A program made the position numbers and the translations under genes. Shown in pieces: positions 1 through 7,866 of a stretch of DNA of 16,970 bases. Where the stretch lies: NCBI GenBank assembly GCA_963843065.1, contig CAWJKX010000093.1:1-16970 (forward strand), in the 5' to 3' direction. Numbering within the stretch: the first letter of the stretch is position 1; each line of letters starts with the position of its first letter. The notes under the pieces are model-generated. The model was not told where the DNA came from, ran no database searches, and worked only from the letters and a program-made list of their open reading frames with translations. This DNA comes from JAGVPT01 sp963843065 (GTDB lineage Bacteria; Bacteroidota; Ignavibacteria; UBA10030; UBA8401).

Positions 1-640
1 TGCTTTCATCCCATCCATGCAACAACAGGCCATTGGGCTTGAGGCAATGAGAAATTATCAACGTCATTTGTTTGGTAACTTCATCGAACGCATACGAGCT
101 GTCGGAGATTACTTTGCCGTAACGCACTAGGAACATTTGCCCCATAAAAACACCGTCGACCCACATTTGATGCTTCGCCCAGTTTCCATGCCAGAAACCG
201 CCGTCGGAATTTCGCGGATAATTTTTGAATCCATCCCGGATTTTGTTCGCCGCACTCTTGTATTTTTCAAGGTGTGTCTGTTCATACATAAAAATAATGG
301 CATACCCGGGGAGAAAATTATCCAATGCGGTGGGCGAGAAACCGGGTATATTTCCCCGGTCGTCGACCTGTTGATCCACATATTTTTTTATGTAGTTGAA
401 ATATTTTACGTCGCCGGTTGCGCGCCACATTTTTTCCATCGTAAACATCGTATATCCGGCTTGCCAGCTAAAATGGTTGCTCTGGCCGATCCAGTGAATA
501 CTGTCCGGGTCCGGATACTTCGCGATAAAACTATTTGCAGTTGTTACCGACCATTTGAAATCATTTCCCTGAGCATCACAGATGCCGAACCAATTGCCGG
601 CAACGAAAAGCGGCATGAAAAGACAAAATTGGCGGAACAT
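1..640 (-). CDS. GH105 unsaturated rhamnogalacturonyl hydrolase, partial (C-terminus off left edge)
   Basis: The first 213 residues are visible. The protein likely removes the unsaturated uronic acid left on oligosaccharides after pectate or rhamnogalacturonan lyase cleavage. Residues 1-23 form a signal peptide. The alpha/alpha-barrel signatures are visible: LDNFLPGYA at about 106-114, QMWVDGVFMGQMF at 158-170, whose D162 matches the family's catalytic Asp, and LLLHGWDES at about 205-213, as in YteR-type enzymes. The ATG at 638-640 is chosen because AAGGAAAAAT lies directly upstream. It starts 17 nt after the stop of the GH27 gene, so the two are almost certainly co-transcribed and it would be the fourth gene of the operon. 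Family assignment rests on recognised motifs; the substrate is inferred from the family and its pectinase neighbours. Confidence 0.85.
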   Translation of the reverse strand, partial: MFRQFCLFMPLFVAGNWFGICDAQGNDFKWSVTTANSFIAKYPDPDSIHWIGQSNHFSWQAGYTMFTMEKMWRATGDVKYFNYIKKYVDQQVDDRGNIPGFSPTALDNFLPGYAIIFMYEQTHLEKYKSAANKIRDGFKNYPRNSDGGFWHGNWAKHQMWVDGVFMGQMFLVRYGKVISDSSYAFDEVTKQMTLIISHCLKPNGLLLHGWDES

Positions 641-657
641 ATTTTTCCTTCATTCAT

Positions 658-1863
658 TTATTTTTGTAATCGGAGCAAGAGTACATCATGCTGGGGGATT
701 TTTGCTGTAAGGGTTTTTTCGGTTGTTCCAATATTCTTTTTAGTCCAGAGGTCGTGCAAAGTATACGATTGTTTATCAAAACGTAATTCTAATTTCGCAA
801 CGTCATCATAAATGACTTGCTTTTTCCAGTCATAGTTAACGTCGACGGATTTTGAACCGCGATTAAAGAAGCACAAAGCCCAATCGCCATTCTTGAGGGG
901 CTTGTACCAAATTTCCAGGCTGTCGATTTTGCTTTGCCGAAAAGCTTGAATGCCCAATGAATCCTGGTCAATGGAAATGACTTCCTTGTTCGTTAGAATA
1001 TCGAGAACGTCCATGGATACTTTTCGTAGATCATTTCCTGCGATCAACGGAGCGGCTAACATTGCCCACAAAGAAAAATGCGCCCGGCTCTCGTTGAATG
1101 TGAGACTTCCGTTTCCAACTTCGAGCATGTCCGGATCATTCCAGTGTCCGGGTCCGGCATATTTGCGGAGACTATCCTGCATGTCGAGGATGTACATTAC
1201 TCCCCACGAATTATATTTGCCGCCGTGCGTATCGATACAATCCCAGCACGAAGTAATGTCTCCCGTGGTTCTCCAGAGGTGGCCAACCGACCCGGCCCAT
1301 TCCCATGGCTTGTTGTTTCCCCATTCGCACATGCTGAATACCATCGGTCTTTTTGCTGCATACATTGCGTCTCTCATTGTCGTATACGCACCGACCGCAT
1401 TGAGCCCGTCAGAGGCGCACCAATCGTACTTTAAGTAATCACATCCCCAGCGCGCAAACATCAGTGCATCCTGAAATTCATGTCCCCGGCTTGCAATAAA
1501 ACCACCGCATGTCTGGTACCCGACGTCGGAATAGAGTCCGAGTTTTAAACCTTTGGAATGGATGTAGTCGGATAATGCCTTCAATCCCGAGGGAAATCTC
1601 ACTGCATCGACGGTAAGAAATCCGAGGCTGTCGCGCGTGCTTGTCCAATTGTCGTCGATGATAATGTACCGGTACCCGGCATCCCTCATGCCCGATGAGG
1701 CGATAACGTCCACCATATCCCGGATTATTTTCTCGTTAAAATTTCCGGCGAACGTGTTATAGGTGTTCCAGCCCATTGGAGGAGTCAGGGCAAGGCCGTC
1801 GAATTTTTGTGCATAGCAACTGATTGAGACAAAGAAGGCAAGAAGAAAGTAATTTTTTTTCAT
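658..1863 (-). CDS. GH27 alpha-galactosidase, secreted
   Basis: This 401-residue protein should hydrolyse terminal alpha-1,6-linked galactose from galacto-oligosaccharides or galactomannan/pectin side chains, by the retaining mechanism of clan GH-D. Residues 1-18 are a signal peptide (MKKNYFLLAFFVSISCYA). The family hallmarks are clear: LTPPMGWNTYN at 27-36, YIIIDDNW at 66-73, GLKLGLYSDVG at 105-115, YLKYDWC at 143-149 with D147 as the expected nucleophile, and WRTTGDI at 197-203 with D202 as the expected acid/base. GPGHWNDPDML at 237-247 is also typical. The C-terminal roughly 80 residues form the usual beta-sandwich. Length is normal for bacterial GH27. It lies 129 nt downstream of the GH28-like gene and 17 nt before the GH105 gene. 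Strong family call; the exact natural substrate is not visible. Confidence 0.95.
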   Translation of the reverse strand: MKKNYFLLAFFVSISCYAQKFDGLALTPPMGWNTYNTFAGNFNEKIIRDMVDVIASSGMRDAGYRYIIIDDNWTSTRDSLGFLTVDAVRFPSGLKALSDYIHSKGLKLGLYSDVGYQTCGGFIASRGHEFQDALMFARWGCDYLKYDWCASDGLNAVGAYTTMRDAMYAAKRPMVFSMCEWGNNKPWEWAGSVGHLWRTTGDITSCWDCIDTHGGKYNSWGVMYILDMQDSLRKYAGPGHWNDPDMLEVGNGSLTFNESRAHFSLWAMLAAPLIAGNDLRKVSMDVLDILTNKEVISIDQDSLGIQAFRQSKIDSLEIWYKPLKNGDWALCFFNRGSKSVDVNYDWKKQVIYDDVAKLELRFDKQSYTLHDLWTKKNIGTTEKTLTAKIPQHDVLLLRLQK

Positions 1864-1910
1864 GACGTTAGGCCTTAAGTTTTTATTAAATCATGGTACG
1901 CTTTGAAAAG

Positions 1911-1984
1911 AATCCACGAATGACACGAAGAAACACGAAGGTTTTGATTTGCTCTCTTCGTATGCTTCGTGAACTTAGTGGATT
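1911..1984. repeat. Imperfect inverted repeat in the GH28-GH27 gap
   Basis: The left arm 1911-1940 (AATCCACGAA, CACGAAG, ACGAAG) matches the reverse complement of 1956-1984 with a few mismatches and a loop of about 15 nt. It occupies most of the 129-nt gap between two co-directional genes, where it could fold in mRNA and stabilise or attenuate the operon transcript. I believe similar 'cacgaa...ttcgtg' repeats are scattered in many environmental bacterial genomes, but I cannot check copy number here. Confidence 0.6.
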
Positions 1985-1992
1985 AATTTAAT

Positions 1993-3397
1993 TTATTTCA
2001 CCACAACATCATCAACAAAGCTTCCGATCTGCATAATCGTTGATTTGATATCACGGAGTGGTTTGCCCGCTACGGTACAATTTTCGAACGTTATCATTTG
2101 AATCCGGTGACTCTCATCGAATCCTTTAAGAACGATGGGACCTTCGTGAGCCCATGAAACGTTTTTCAGTGTAATGTCTTTTATATGTCCTGGAGGGCCA
2201 ATGCCATATTTGGTGCCGTCGGTAATTTGCAGCTCGAACAGTTTGATTTCAGCTTTCTCAACACGGATATTTTCATAAAGAACATTATTGACCACGGCCG
2301 GACCATCGCAAATAATGCTGAACCCGCTGTGTCCCTCAGCGCGGCTCCCTCCGCGCGCAAGTATCACATCGCAATTGCGAACAGTGATATTGCTCAGCGA
2401 CGCAGCATCTGTTTCAAAGCCAATCGTCACTCCGTCGCTGAATGCAAAACCCACCATTGTATTATCGGCAACGACGACGTCATTAACCACCTGGTCGGGT
2501 GCCGGTGCTTTGATGGCAATACAGTCGTCGGTACACCGCATGAAGCAGTTGGAGATCACAACGTGTCTCGAATTGAGAGGATCGATTCCGTCTCCGCCGG
2601 GACCGAAGCTGAGCACTTTCACGTGATCATAGAGCAGCCTGTCGCAATTAACAAGCGTATTTGTCCATCCATCTCCGTTGCGAATCATTATTCCCTCAAA
2701 GAGAACATCCTTGCAGTTTTCAACGAGTACCATTTGTTTGAACTCAAATGCCCCGTCGAGAATGCCGCGGCCGATAACACGGATATTATGAACTCCACTT
2801 GCTCGAATGCCTCCGTACACAACCGCACCGGCGGCAATATACACCGTTTCGTTGTCCTTGAGCGTTATGTATCCGGGCCGATGAACACCGGGGGCGAAGT
2901 AATGAACGCCCGGGGCGTCGGCAGAAATCTTTTCATCCTCAATCGGATTCGCAAAAACACATAGGGGAGGGAGACTATCAATTTCAATATAGAGCTTATC
3001 GGGTCCGGGGATTGAAAAGGTCAAAACATTTCCGTTCACGTCGGTTTTTATTCCGCGGCTTAGGGGGTGTATTGAAACTGTTTTTATGGCGTTGGAAACA
3101 CGAATAGAAATCCGAACCCTCCCAGGTACAGGAAAAACTCGCCTGATGAATCTCCTGCTGCACTTTGGTATACGGTGTTATAAACCAATCCGGCAATTTG
3201 CCGATATCCATCGTTGTCCGAAATTTTTCCGTCCAAATATCTTGATCGTTTGCCTTTACAGAATAAACATCGCTTGTTGTCAAACCCGGTATCGCCGGAT
3301 ATACGATGACCGTGGAGGCACTATCAGCGGCGTTTTTCGCTTGCATCGTGCCGACAGAAAGAAATATAAAAGCGAGAAGTAAGAATTTGTTTTTCAT
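1993..3397 (-). pseudogene. GH28-like pectinase (right-handed beta-helix), interrupted by a frameshift
   Basis: Two overlapping open frames form one protein. The N-terminal part starts at 3397 with signal peptide MKNKFLLLAFIFLSVGTMQA. The C-terminal part, in the frame used from 3039 down to the stop at 1993, carries the parallel beta-helix. Removing one base around 3115-3135 (for instance in the TTTTT run, giving SFPVPGRVRISIRVSN) yields a continuous protein of about 467 residues, normal for GH28. Pectinase signatures lie in the second part: GDGIDPLNSRHV followed by TDDCIAIK (the paired catalytic aspartates) and EGHSGFSI (the expected histidine). The role would be polygalacturonan or rhamnogalacturonan hydrolysis. 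It sits between the GH74-like and GH27 genes, 115 nt after the former. It may be a real pseudogene or a sequencing error; the rest of the coding sequence shows no decay. Confidence 0.8.
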
Positions 3398-3416
3398 AGG
3401 GGTCTCAGGAAAATGT

Positions 3417-3502
3417 CTCGCGCGAAGACGCTGGCAAAGCCGTCCCCATGGGAAAAACCGTCAAGATCCTGTTTCGCATTCATTTTGCGCCTTTGCGTGA
3501 GC
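3417..3502. repeat. Imperfect inverted repeat in the GH74-GH28 gap
   Basis: The left arm 3417-3441 (CTCGCGCGAAGACGC, GGCAAAG) resembles the reverse complement of 3481-3502 (TTTTGCGCCTTTGCGTGAG), with a spacer of about 40 nt. It fills much of the 115-nt gap between the GH74-like and GH28-like genes. Its sequence is unlike the other intergenic repeat at 1911-1984, so this operon has two different repeat types in consecutive gaps. A role in mRNA folding is only an inference. Confidence 0.45.
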
Positions 3503-3512
3503 TAATTTTTTC

Positions 3513-5813
3513 TTATTGTGGTTTAACTCTCTCGGCGTAAAAAGCGGAATTGCCGTTCGTCGCGCCGTACAGATTACCTGTTTTATTGTCAACGTCAATA
3601 CCCTTCCATCGAAGCGCTCCGAGTGTTTTGTCATAAATGTCCATCCATGATGAACCGTTGTCAAAACTGGCATAGACGGCAGATTCCGACCTCGACCAAT
3701 AAAGGGGCTCGCTTGCTACGTACACTTCATTACCGGATGGTCCGCCAACGGCGACAGCCGTCGCGTTAAAGATGCGGTTGTCCGACGGAAAAATTTTTTG
3801 CCACGATTTTCCGTAATCCTTGCTACGCCACAAGCCCTCATGAATGAAGCCGGCATAAAGCCAGCCCGGTCTTTTCGGATCGGCTTTGATGCTGTTGAGA
3901 ACCGATGCGGTATCTTTTCCAAACGGCAGACCTTTACCGAGAAGCTGCCATGATTTTCCGCCGTCGAATGTTGTGAAAATGCCTTTATCGGCTTCTCCGA
4001 AATAAATTGTATTCTTTTTGGTCGGGTCGATACACAACAATTGATTGGTTCCGCAGATATTTTTTACTTGATATGCCGTTACAGCCAACAATTCACCCTC
4101 GATAAAGTCTTTTCGCACGGGCAATGTCTTCATATTATCGAGCAACGGAAGCTTCATCTTTTCCCATGCTTTCCCCCAATTGACAGACTTATACAGCCCT
4201 GCACCGTCATCAACCGTCCCGTCGATGTAGGCAAAGAACACTCCTTTATTGAAAGGGTCTTCTTTGATTGCTTGAACAAACAGTCCTTTTTTTAGATGGA
4301 CAACAACGCGGCAATTATTGCCGTCATCTTCCGTAATGCAAAGCGCACTCAAACGCTCTGCACTGTTTGTCGCGCCGTAGACCAGAAGTCCGGCTTTAAA
4401 TTGCGACGGGCAAATGACGGTGCTGCAATAATAGTTTTGTTTTGCGTCCAATGTGGGAAGAGTCGTATACGTTTTGCCGCTGTTTCTGCTGATGCAAGGC
4501 TGACCGTCTGCACCGGCAAAGAGCACCTTACCCGGCACAATCGGGTCGACAGCGATCATCTCAAGGCAAATGTTTCCTATTCCTTTAAAGTAATTGGCGT
4601 CCCATGTTTGGCATGAATCTTCGCTTGTACAAATTCCGAACCAATCCATCAAATAAAATTTGTCCGGTTTTTTATTATCGACGATAAATTTTGAAATCGC
4701 CCATCCGATCTGTTCGGGGCGTTGGTACTGCGGAGCAAAATGTTTGAAGTCATTCCAGGAATAATTTTTTTTGATGATGTGCCATGATTCACCCTCATCC
4801 CTGGATTCGTACAGGGGAACAGAGGCTTCATTATTTGGTGAGGGGTACTGGCAGACCGCCGCATAAAAAATAGAACTATTCGATGGATCGGAAGAGACGG
4901 ATGAAAAATCGGCCATCCCCAGGGATACCGTTTTTTTTGTAAACGTTTTCCCGCTGTCTGTGGATTTATAAATTCCATTGTTCCGGAAAGTAGCCAGAAT
5001 TATAGCCGGATCGTTCTTGTCGAACGCAAGATTTGTAAAACTTACATCATCTTTCTCGAAGACCGTATCCCACGTTTTGCCTTTATCCATCGATCGATAC
5101 AGCCTGCCGATTTTTTCTCTATGGTATGAACCGTCCGGAAATAGATATGCTGCGAAGGGCAAAGAATCGAGCGTTGCTGCATAGAGTATGTTCTTTATGT
5201 ATGGATCAAAAGCCAGACAGCAGAAAGGTTCGCCTTTAAGGCCTGCGCAATTCCACGACTCGCCCTGATCGTTGCTTACCCAGATTCCCTTCGTGTTGCT
5301 TGCTGTTGCAACAAAATTTTCATCGAAGGGATCAACTCCGATTTTCTCGCCGTAAAATCTTGTTGCACCGTTTCCGAAAAAGTCCGGCTTCGCGGTAACG
5401 AGTTTCCAGGTCATTCCTCCATCGGTAGTTTTATGAATAGCGGAGACCATTTCATGGCCGCGGGCTTCGCCCGAAGCGCGAAACAATACATTCGGATGTG
5501 TCATGCACATAGCAAAAGATTCGACATTATGATGATATCCTTCTGTCATTCCATTATTGATCGCCTTCCAATGTTTACCCCCATCAACGCTCTTAAAAAC
5601 TCCCGCAACATCGGTTCGAATATATATGATATCGGGATTATCAGGATGCTGCAATATTCCGGTAACGTACCCGCCTCCGCCAAATTCAGAACTCGCCCAC
5701 CGGTATTTGATATCGGAGACGTTTGGATTTTCGGATGCAAATAAAATTACAGAAAGGAATATGCTGGTACACCATAGCATTGATACAGCCACGTGATTTA
5801 ATTTGTTGATCAT
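3513..5813 (-). CDS. GH74-like secreted Asp-box beta-propeller (xyloglucanase/sialidase-fold family)
   Basis: This 766-residue secreted protein belongs to the GH74/BNR superfamily of paired seven-bladed propellers. The ATG at 5811-5813 is preferred over an in-frame ATG ten codons earlier because GGTGAGAG lies just upstream of it. The N-terminus then reads MINKLNHVAVSMLWCTSIFL, a good signal peptide. The start of the mature region, FGGGGYVTGILQHP followed by IYIRTDVAGVFKS, is the typical GH74 entry strand with its conserved Asp. Many Asp-boxes follow (KSVDGGKHW, KTTDGGMTW, VSNDQGESW, RSMDKGKTW, KSTDSGKTF, TTFDGGKSW, RSKDYGKSW). It is the first gene of the operon, so it sets the promoter position. 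The substrate is uncertain: true GH74 members cut xyloglucan, but many propellers of this type in pectin clusters have other or unknown roles. Confidence 0.8.
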   Translation of the reverse strand: MINKLNHVAVSMLWCTSIFLSVILFASENPNVSDIKYRWASSEFGGGGYVTGILQHPDNPDIIYIRTDVAGVFKSVDGGKHWKAINNGMTEGYHHNVESFAMCMTHPNVLFRASGEARGHEMVSAIHKTTDGGMTWKLVTAKPDFFGNGATRFYGEKIGVDPFDENFVATASNTKGIWVSNDQGESWNCAGLKGEPFCCLAFDPYIKNILYAATLDSLPFAAYLFPDGSYHREKIGRLYRSMDKGKTWDTVFEKDDVSFTNLAFDKNDPAIILATFRNNGIYKSTDSGKTFTKKTVSLGMADFSSVSSDPSNSSIFYAAVCQYPSPNNEASVPLYESRDEGESWHIIKKNYSWNDFKHFAPQYQRPEQIGWAISKFIVDNKKPDKFYLMDWFGICTSEDSCQTWDANYFKGIGNICLEMIAVDPIVPGKVLFAGADGQPCISRNSGKTYTTLPTLDAKQNYYCSTVICPSQFKAGLLVYGATNSAERLSALCITEDDGNNCRVVVHLKKGLFVQAIKEDPFNKGVFFAYIDGTVDDGAGLYKSVNWGKAWEKMKLPLLDNMKTLPVRKDFIEGELLAVTAYQVKNICGTNQLLCIDPTKKNTIYFGEADKGIFTTFDGGKSWQLLGKGLPFGKDTASVLNSIKADPKRPGWLYAGFIHEGLWRSKDYGKSWQKIFPSDNRIFNATAVAVGGPSGNEVYVASEPLYWSRSESAVYASFDNGSSWMDIYDKTLGALRWKGIDVDNKTGNLYGATNGNSAFYAERVKPQ

Positions 5814-5843
5814 TCTCTCACCTTTGTTGTTGATCGGAATCAT

Positions 5844-6223
5844 TCCACACCGATGTTACGCAAAACATTGAATCATCCACTACGTTCACGAAAGGCATGA
5901 AGAGAATTTACTGCCCTATGTTTTCATTCTATACATTCTTGGTAATTGGCCATCCGCACACAGACCTAAAACGTATCGTTGTTTTGTGTTCTTAGCGGAA
6001 ATTATCCAGCGCGTAACGTGAGTTCGTCAGTATTATAAAGGTTTGCACCATCAGCAATAGCGAATGTTGCCGGTACACTGTATAAGCATTGTTAAACAAA
6101 ACAAAATAAACAATAAAAAATATAATTACCGGATTTGCGGCAGGAAAAAGTTGGTGATGAGGGGGTGAAAAACGCGGCGGACAAATTTAGAAATAGATAA
6201 TGTGCAATGCGTAATAATTCTGT
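5844..6223. other. Upstream region of the glycoside hydrolase operon, no gene seen
   Basis: No convincing coding frame or RNA gene was found. The stretch at about 6090-6130 is very A/T-rich and lies upstream of the operon's first gene, so the operon promoter is likely in this interval. I could not pick out a reliable -35/-10 or Bacteroidota-type TTTG/TAnnTTTG pair. Confidence 0.4.
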
Positions 6224-6249
6224 TGGGTTTCCGCTTTCTGGAAAACCCA
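6224..6249 (-). terminator. Hairpin downstream of the tRNA-Arg fragment, possible terminator
   Basis: TGGGTTTCC (6224-6232) pairs with GGAAAACCCA (6240-6249) apart from a single bulged base, with a 7-nt loop. It is about 45 nt downstream of the 3' end of the tRNA fragment on the minus strand, a sensible place for the tRNA terminator. There is no strong T-run after it, so the call is tentative. Confidence 0.35.
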
Positions 6250-6294
6250 TGAGAATTGAAGATAAGATTCCCCTGAATTCATTGAAGTTTCTTG

Positions 6295-6338
6295 TGTGCC
6301 CGGCGCGAATCGAACGCGCAACCCCCAGCTTAGAAGTC
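6295..6338 (-). pseudogene. 3' half of tRNA-Arg(TCT), 5' half missing
   Basis: On the minus strand this reads through the anticodon loop with TCT (6333-6335), an anticodon stem 3' side GCTGG, a perfect T-arm (GCGCG, loop TTCGATT, CGCGC) and the acceptor 3' strand CGGGCAC plus discriminator A. The bases upstream (6339-6385) contain no D-arm and no GTGCCCG acceptor 5' strand, so this is not a functional tRNA. A 3' tRNA fragment of this kind is the classic scar left where a tyrosine-recombinase element integrated into a tRNA gene and displaced its original 3' end. On that model, DNA to the right is the element side and DNA to the left is old chromosome. No integrase gene remains in the window. 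Confidence 0.75.
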
Positions 6339-6407
6339 CGAACCCACGCGAATATTATGCCATTTTAGGCATCGCAAAGGTCCATCGAAACGTAGAAGCC
6401 TCTGTAA

Positions 6408-6430
6408 TGGTTACCACTTTGGTTACCACT
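6408..6430. repeat. Tandem 11-bp direct repeat next to the tRNA fragment
   Basis: TGGTTACCACT occurs at 6408-6418 and again at 6420-6430, about 70 nt from the end of the tRNA-Arg fragment. Short direct repeats at this distance from a tRNA attachment core are typical of integrase arm-type binding sites. That role is inferred from position only. Confidence 0.45.
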
Positions 6431-6479
6431 AAACCTCAATGAAATTCTTGCTAATATAGTTCTTGAATCGATCTATGTC

Positions 6480-6842
6480 AATCAGTTTACCTAGTTTCAA
6501 AAGAGAGTACCGAGCTGCTCGGCGTGGAGGAATTGAGCGTGCGATCTAAATTTAAAACAGCAAGTAAAGTTCGTCACTTTGCCATCACCATATAGGGCTT
6601 GACAAACTGTCGAAGTTATTAACTTTGTAGCCTCGCCAAATGGCAAACATTCTGTCGAAGTGTCGAACTGGCAAAGTGTGGTTGACACCAAAGAAAACGT
6701 CTTTCCACGAAAACCTGAAAAGAAGCGCGCTTACCTACAACGATCAACAGGCTGTTCTCGATATCGCAAGATAGGATCCCACCAAGGCAAAGCCAAAAGC
6801 ACGGAGTAACGACTATTTACCGCGCTGAATACGACTTTCAAT
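6480..6842 (+). pseudogene. Decayed coding remnant, family not recognised
   Basis: Three short plus-strand stretches look protein-like but are in different frames: ELLGVEELSVRSKFKTASKV (about 6512-6571), NFVASPNGKHSVEVSNW with VDTKENVFPRKPEKKRAYLQR (about 6621-6740), and RLFSISQDRIPPR (about 6747-6790) ending at a TGA near 6842. Between them are stops and frame changes and no usable start codon. I read this as one gene broken by several small indels. No family was recognised. It lies between the tRNA scar and the distal end of the integron array, so it probably belonged to DNA interrupted by either element. Confidence 0.35.
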
Positions 6843-6891
6843 GAGGACGGTCCAATTCTCCATAATCGCCCACCAACGGATATATATGTGT

Positions 6892-6975
6892 ATGACACAC
6901 CTCGACGAACAAGAACTAGCCCAATACGTTGACGCCTTGGTATTGAACAAGCAGGATCAGCTGCCCGAGCAGAAT
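6892..6975 (+). pseudogene. N-terminal fragment resembling a small anti-sigma/zinc-finger protein
   Basis: Starting at ATG 6892 the frame reads MTHLDEQELAQYVDALVLNK QDQLPEQ, which resembles the opening of short anti-sigma-factor-like or zf-HC2-type proteins of Bacteroidota and relatives. After about 28 residues the expected His/Cys segment is absent and the frame runs into sequence antisense to the lipoprotein gene at 6997-7437. I infer that the array's distal end cut this gene. The family assignment is weak because only a short segment is left. Confidence 0.3.
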
Positions 6976-6996
6976 CGAGGTGGGTTTTTGTTTGAC

Positions 6997-7437
6997 TTAT
7001 TCAATTTTTCTGAACGTCTTCATTTCCTCTTCCGTGTAAACATTCCCAAAGTATGTGACTATATTATTATGTTCACTCTTTGGATAATGCGTATAGTATG
7101 AGACAAAGTTATGACACATATTCCCATAAACCCATTTACTTGAATCGCCGAGATTTCGCGCCTTCGTTACTATCCGTATCACATAATCAAAGTCCAAGTA
7201 TCTTTCAACATCAACAACTTCAATTCCTTGTAACAAAATGTTTGCGTCCACTAATGTTCCCTTACCATCATTCTCTAACTGGATTCTTAATTTCTCCAAT
7301 ATTTCTTTCTTGTCCAAAATATCTTCAATTGTTTCTTGTCCTTTGGAAGTAAAATAAGTATCGCCCTTCTTGTATCGTGAACAACTCATCAAAAGTGTCG
7401 CTGACACAATTAAAGCGAGGGTCAGTCTATAGTTCAT
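6997..7437 (-). CDS. Small lipoprotein of unknown function (terminal cassette gene)
   Basis: This 146-residue protein has a lipoprotein signal peptide: MNYRLTLALIVSATLLMSC, with C19 as the predicted lipidated cysteine. The mature part is rich in charged residues, with a predicted helical segment (EDILDKKEILEKLRIQLEND) followed by a mixed region (VERYLDFDYVIRIVTKARN) and ending TEEEMKTFRKIE. I do not recognise a family. It shares strand and style with the cassette genes to its right and lies beyond the leftmost attC, but no attC follows it, so it is best seen as the remnant last cassette of the array whose own recombination site has been lost. The 320 nt between its start and that attC contain no other gene. 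Confidence 0.75.
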   Translation of the reverse strand: MNYRLTLALIVSATLLMSCSRYKKGDTYFTSKGQETIEDILDKKEILEKLRIQLENDGKGTLVDANILLQGIEVVDVERYLDFDYVIRIVTKARNLGDSSKWVYGNMCHNFVSYYTHYPKSEHNNIVTYFGNVYTEEEMKTFRKIE

Positions 7438-7757
7438 TTGTTAGTCCATCAGTTTTAATGCGATTCATATGGATTGAAAACACTTTAACACAATTGAATT
7501 CTAAAATCAAGAGTGCCGACCATTGTAATGTTCTATGCGAGGTTAAAACTATTTTACCAAAACGATCACGACTGCCGCCGTAATTGCCAGTAGATATTTA
7601 CAGGTTTTAGAATCCCAAGACTTTTTTAGGCTGCCCAGAGAAGATAAAGAGAGACCGCAGAGGCAAGAAGGTCTGATAGAGAGGATTTAATTGAGCAAAT
7701 CTATCAAGCATATGAAGTCTATTAATTGTTTAAAAAATTTAGTTCATTTTTTCAGCG
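7438..7757. other. Non-coding stretch between the terminal lipoprotein gene and the last attC
   Basis: No supported gene in 320 nt. A plus-strand frame around 7675-7725 (DREDLIEQIYQAYEVY) looks faintly protein-like but has no start and no context. Most cassettes in this array have only 11-53 nt between attC and start codon, so this leader is unusually long. It may hold a promoter or the remains of another cassette. Confidence 0.3.
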
Positions 7758-7856
7758 GGCTAACGAGCCTCCGCACGCTGCGGCCCTGTGCACATGGTTC
7801 CGTCAGTGAGCGCTTTTCGCCATCACGCTCCGCGTGACTTGAGCGACTGGTTAGGC
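7758..7856 (-). repeat. attC-1, divergent 99-bp integron recombination site (distal end of array)
   Basis: The right end has the array's standard terminal bases (TTGAGCGACTGGTTAGGC) and an internal GGTTCCGTCAG. The left arm (GGCTAACGAGCCTCCGCACG) differs from all other sites, and the site is about 50 bp shorter. It also has its own small hairpin (CACGCTCCGCGTG). It appears to be a foreign or rearranged attC at the end of the array. Confidence 0.7.
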
Positions 7857-7866
7857 TGGCACACGT

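Noticed and set aside
137..811. 224-residue plus-strand open frame
   Set aside because: It is antisense to the well-supported GH105 and GH27 genes and has no protein-family character.
2185..2964. 259-residue plus-strand open frame
   Set aside because: It is the antisense shadow of the GH28-like beta-helix, whose catalytic motifs are clear on the other strand.
6295..6385. Complete tRNA-Arg gene
   Set aside because: Only the anticodon loop, T-arm and 3' acceptor strand are present; no D-arm and no 5' acceptor strand complementary to CGGGCAC could be found.
6497..6691. 64-residue minus-strand open frame
   Set aside because: It lies opposite plus-strand stretches with better protein character and has no ribosome site or recognisable motif.
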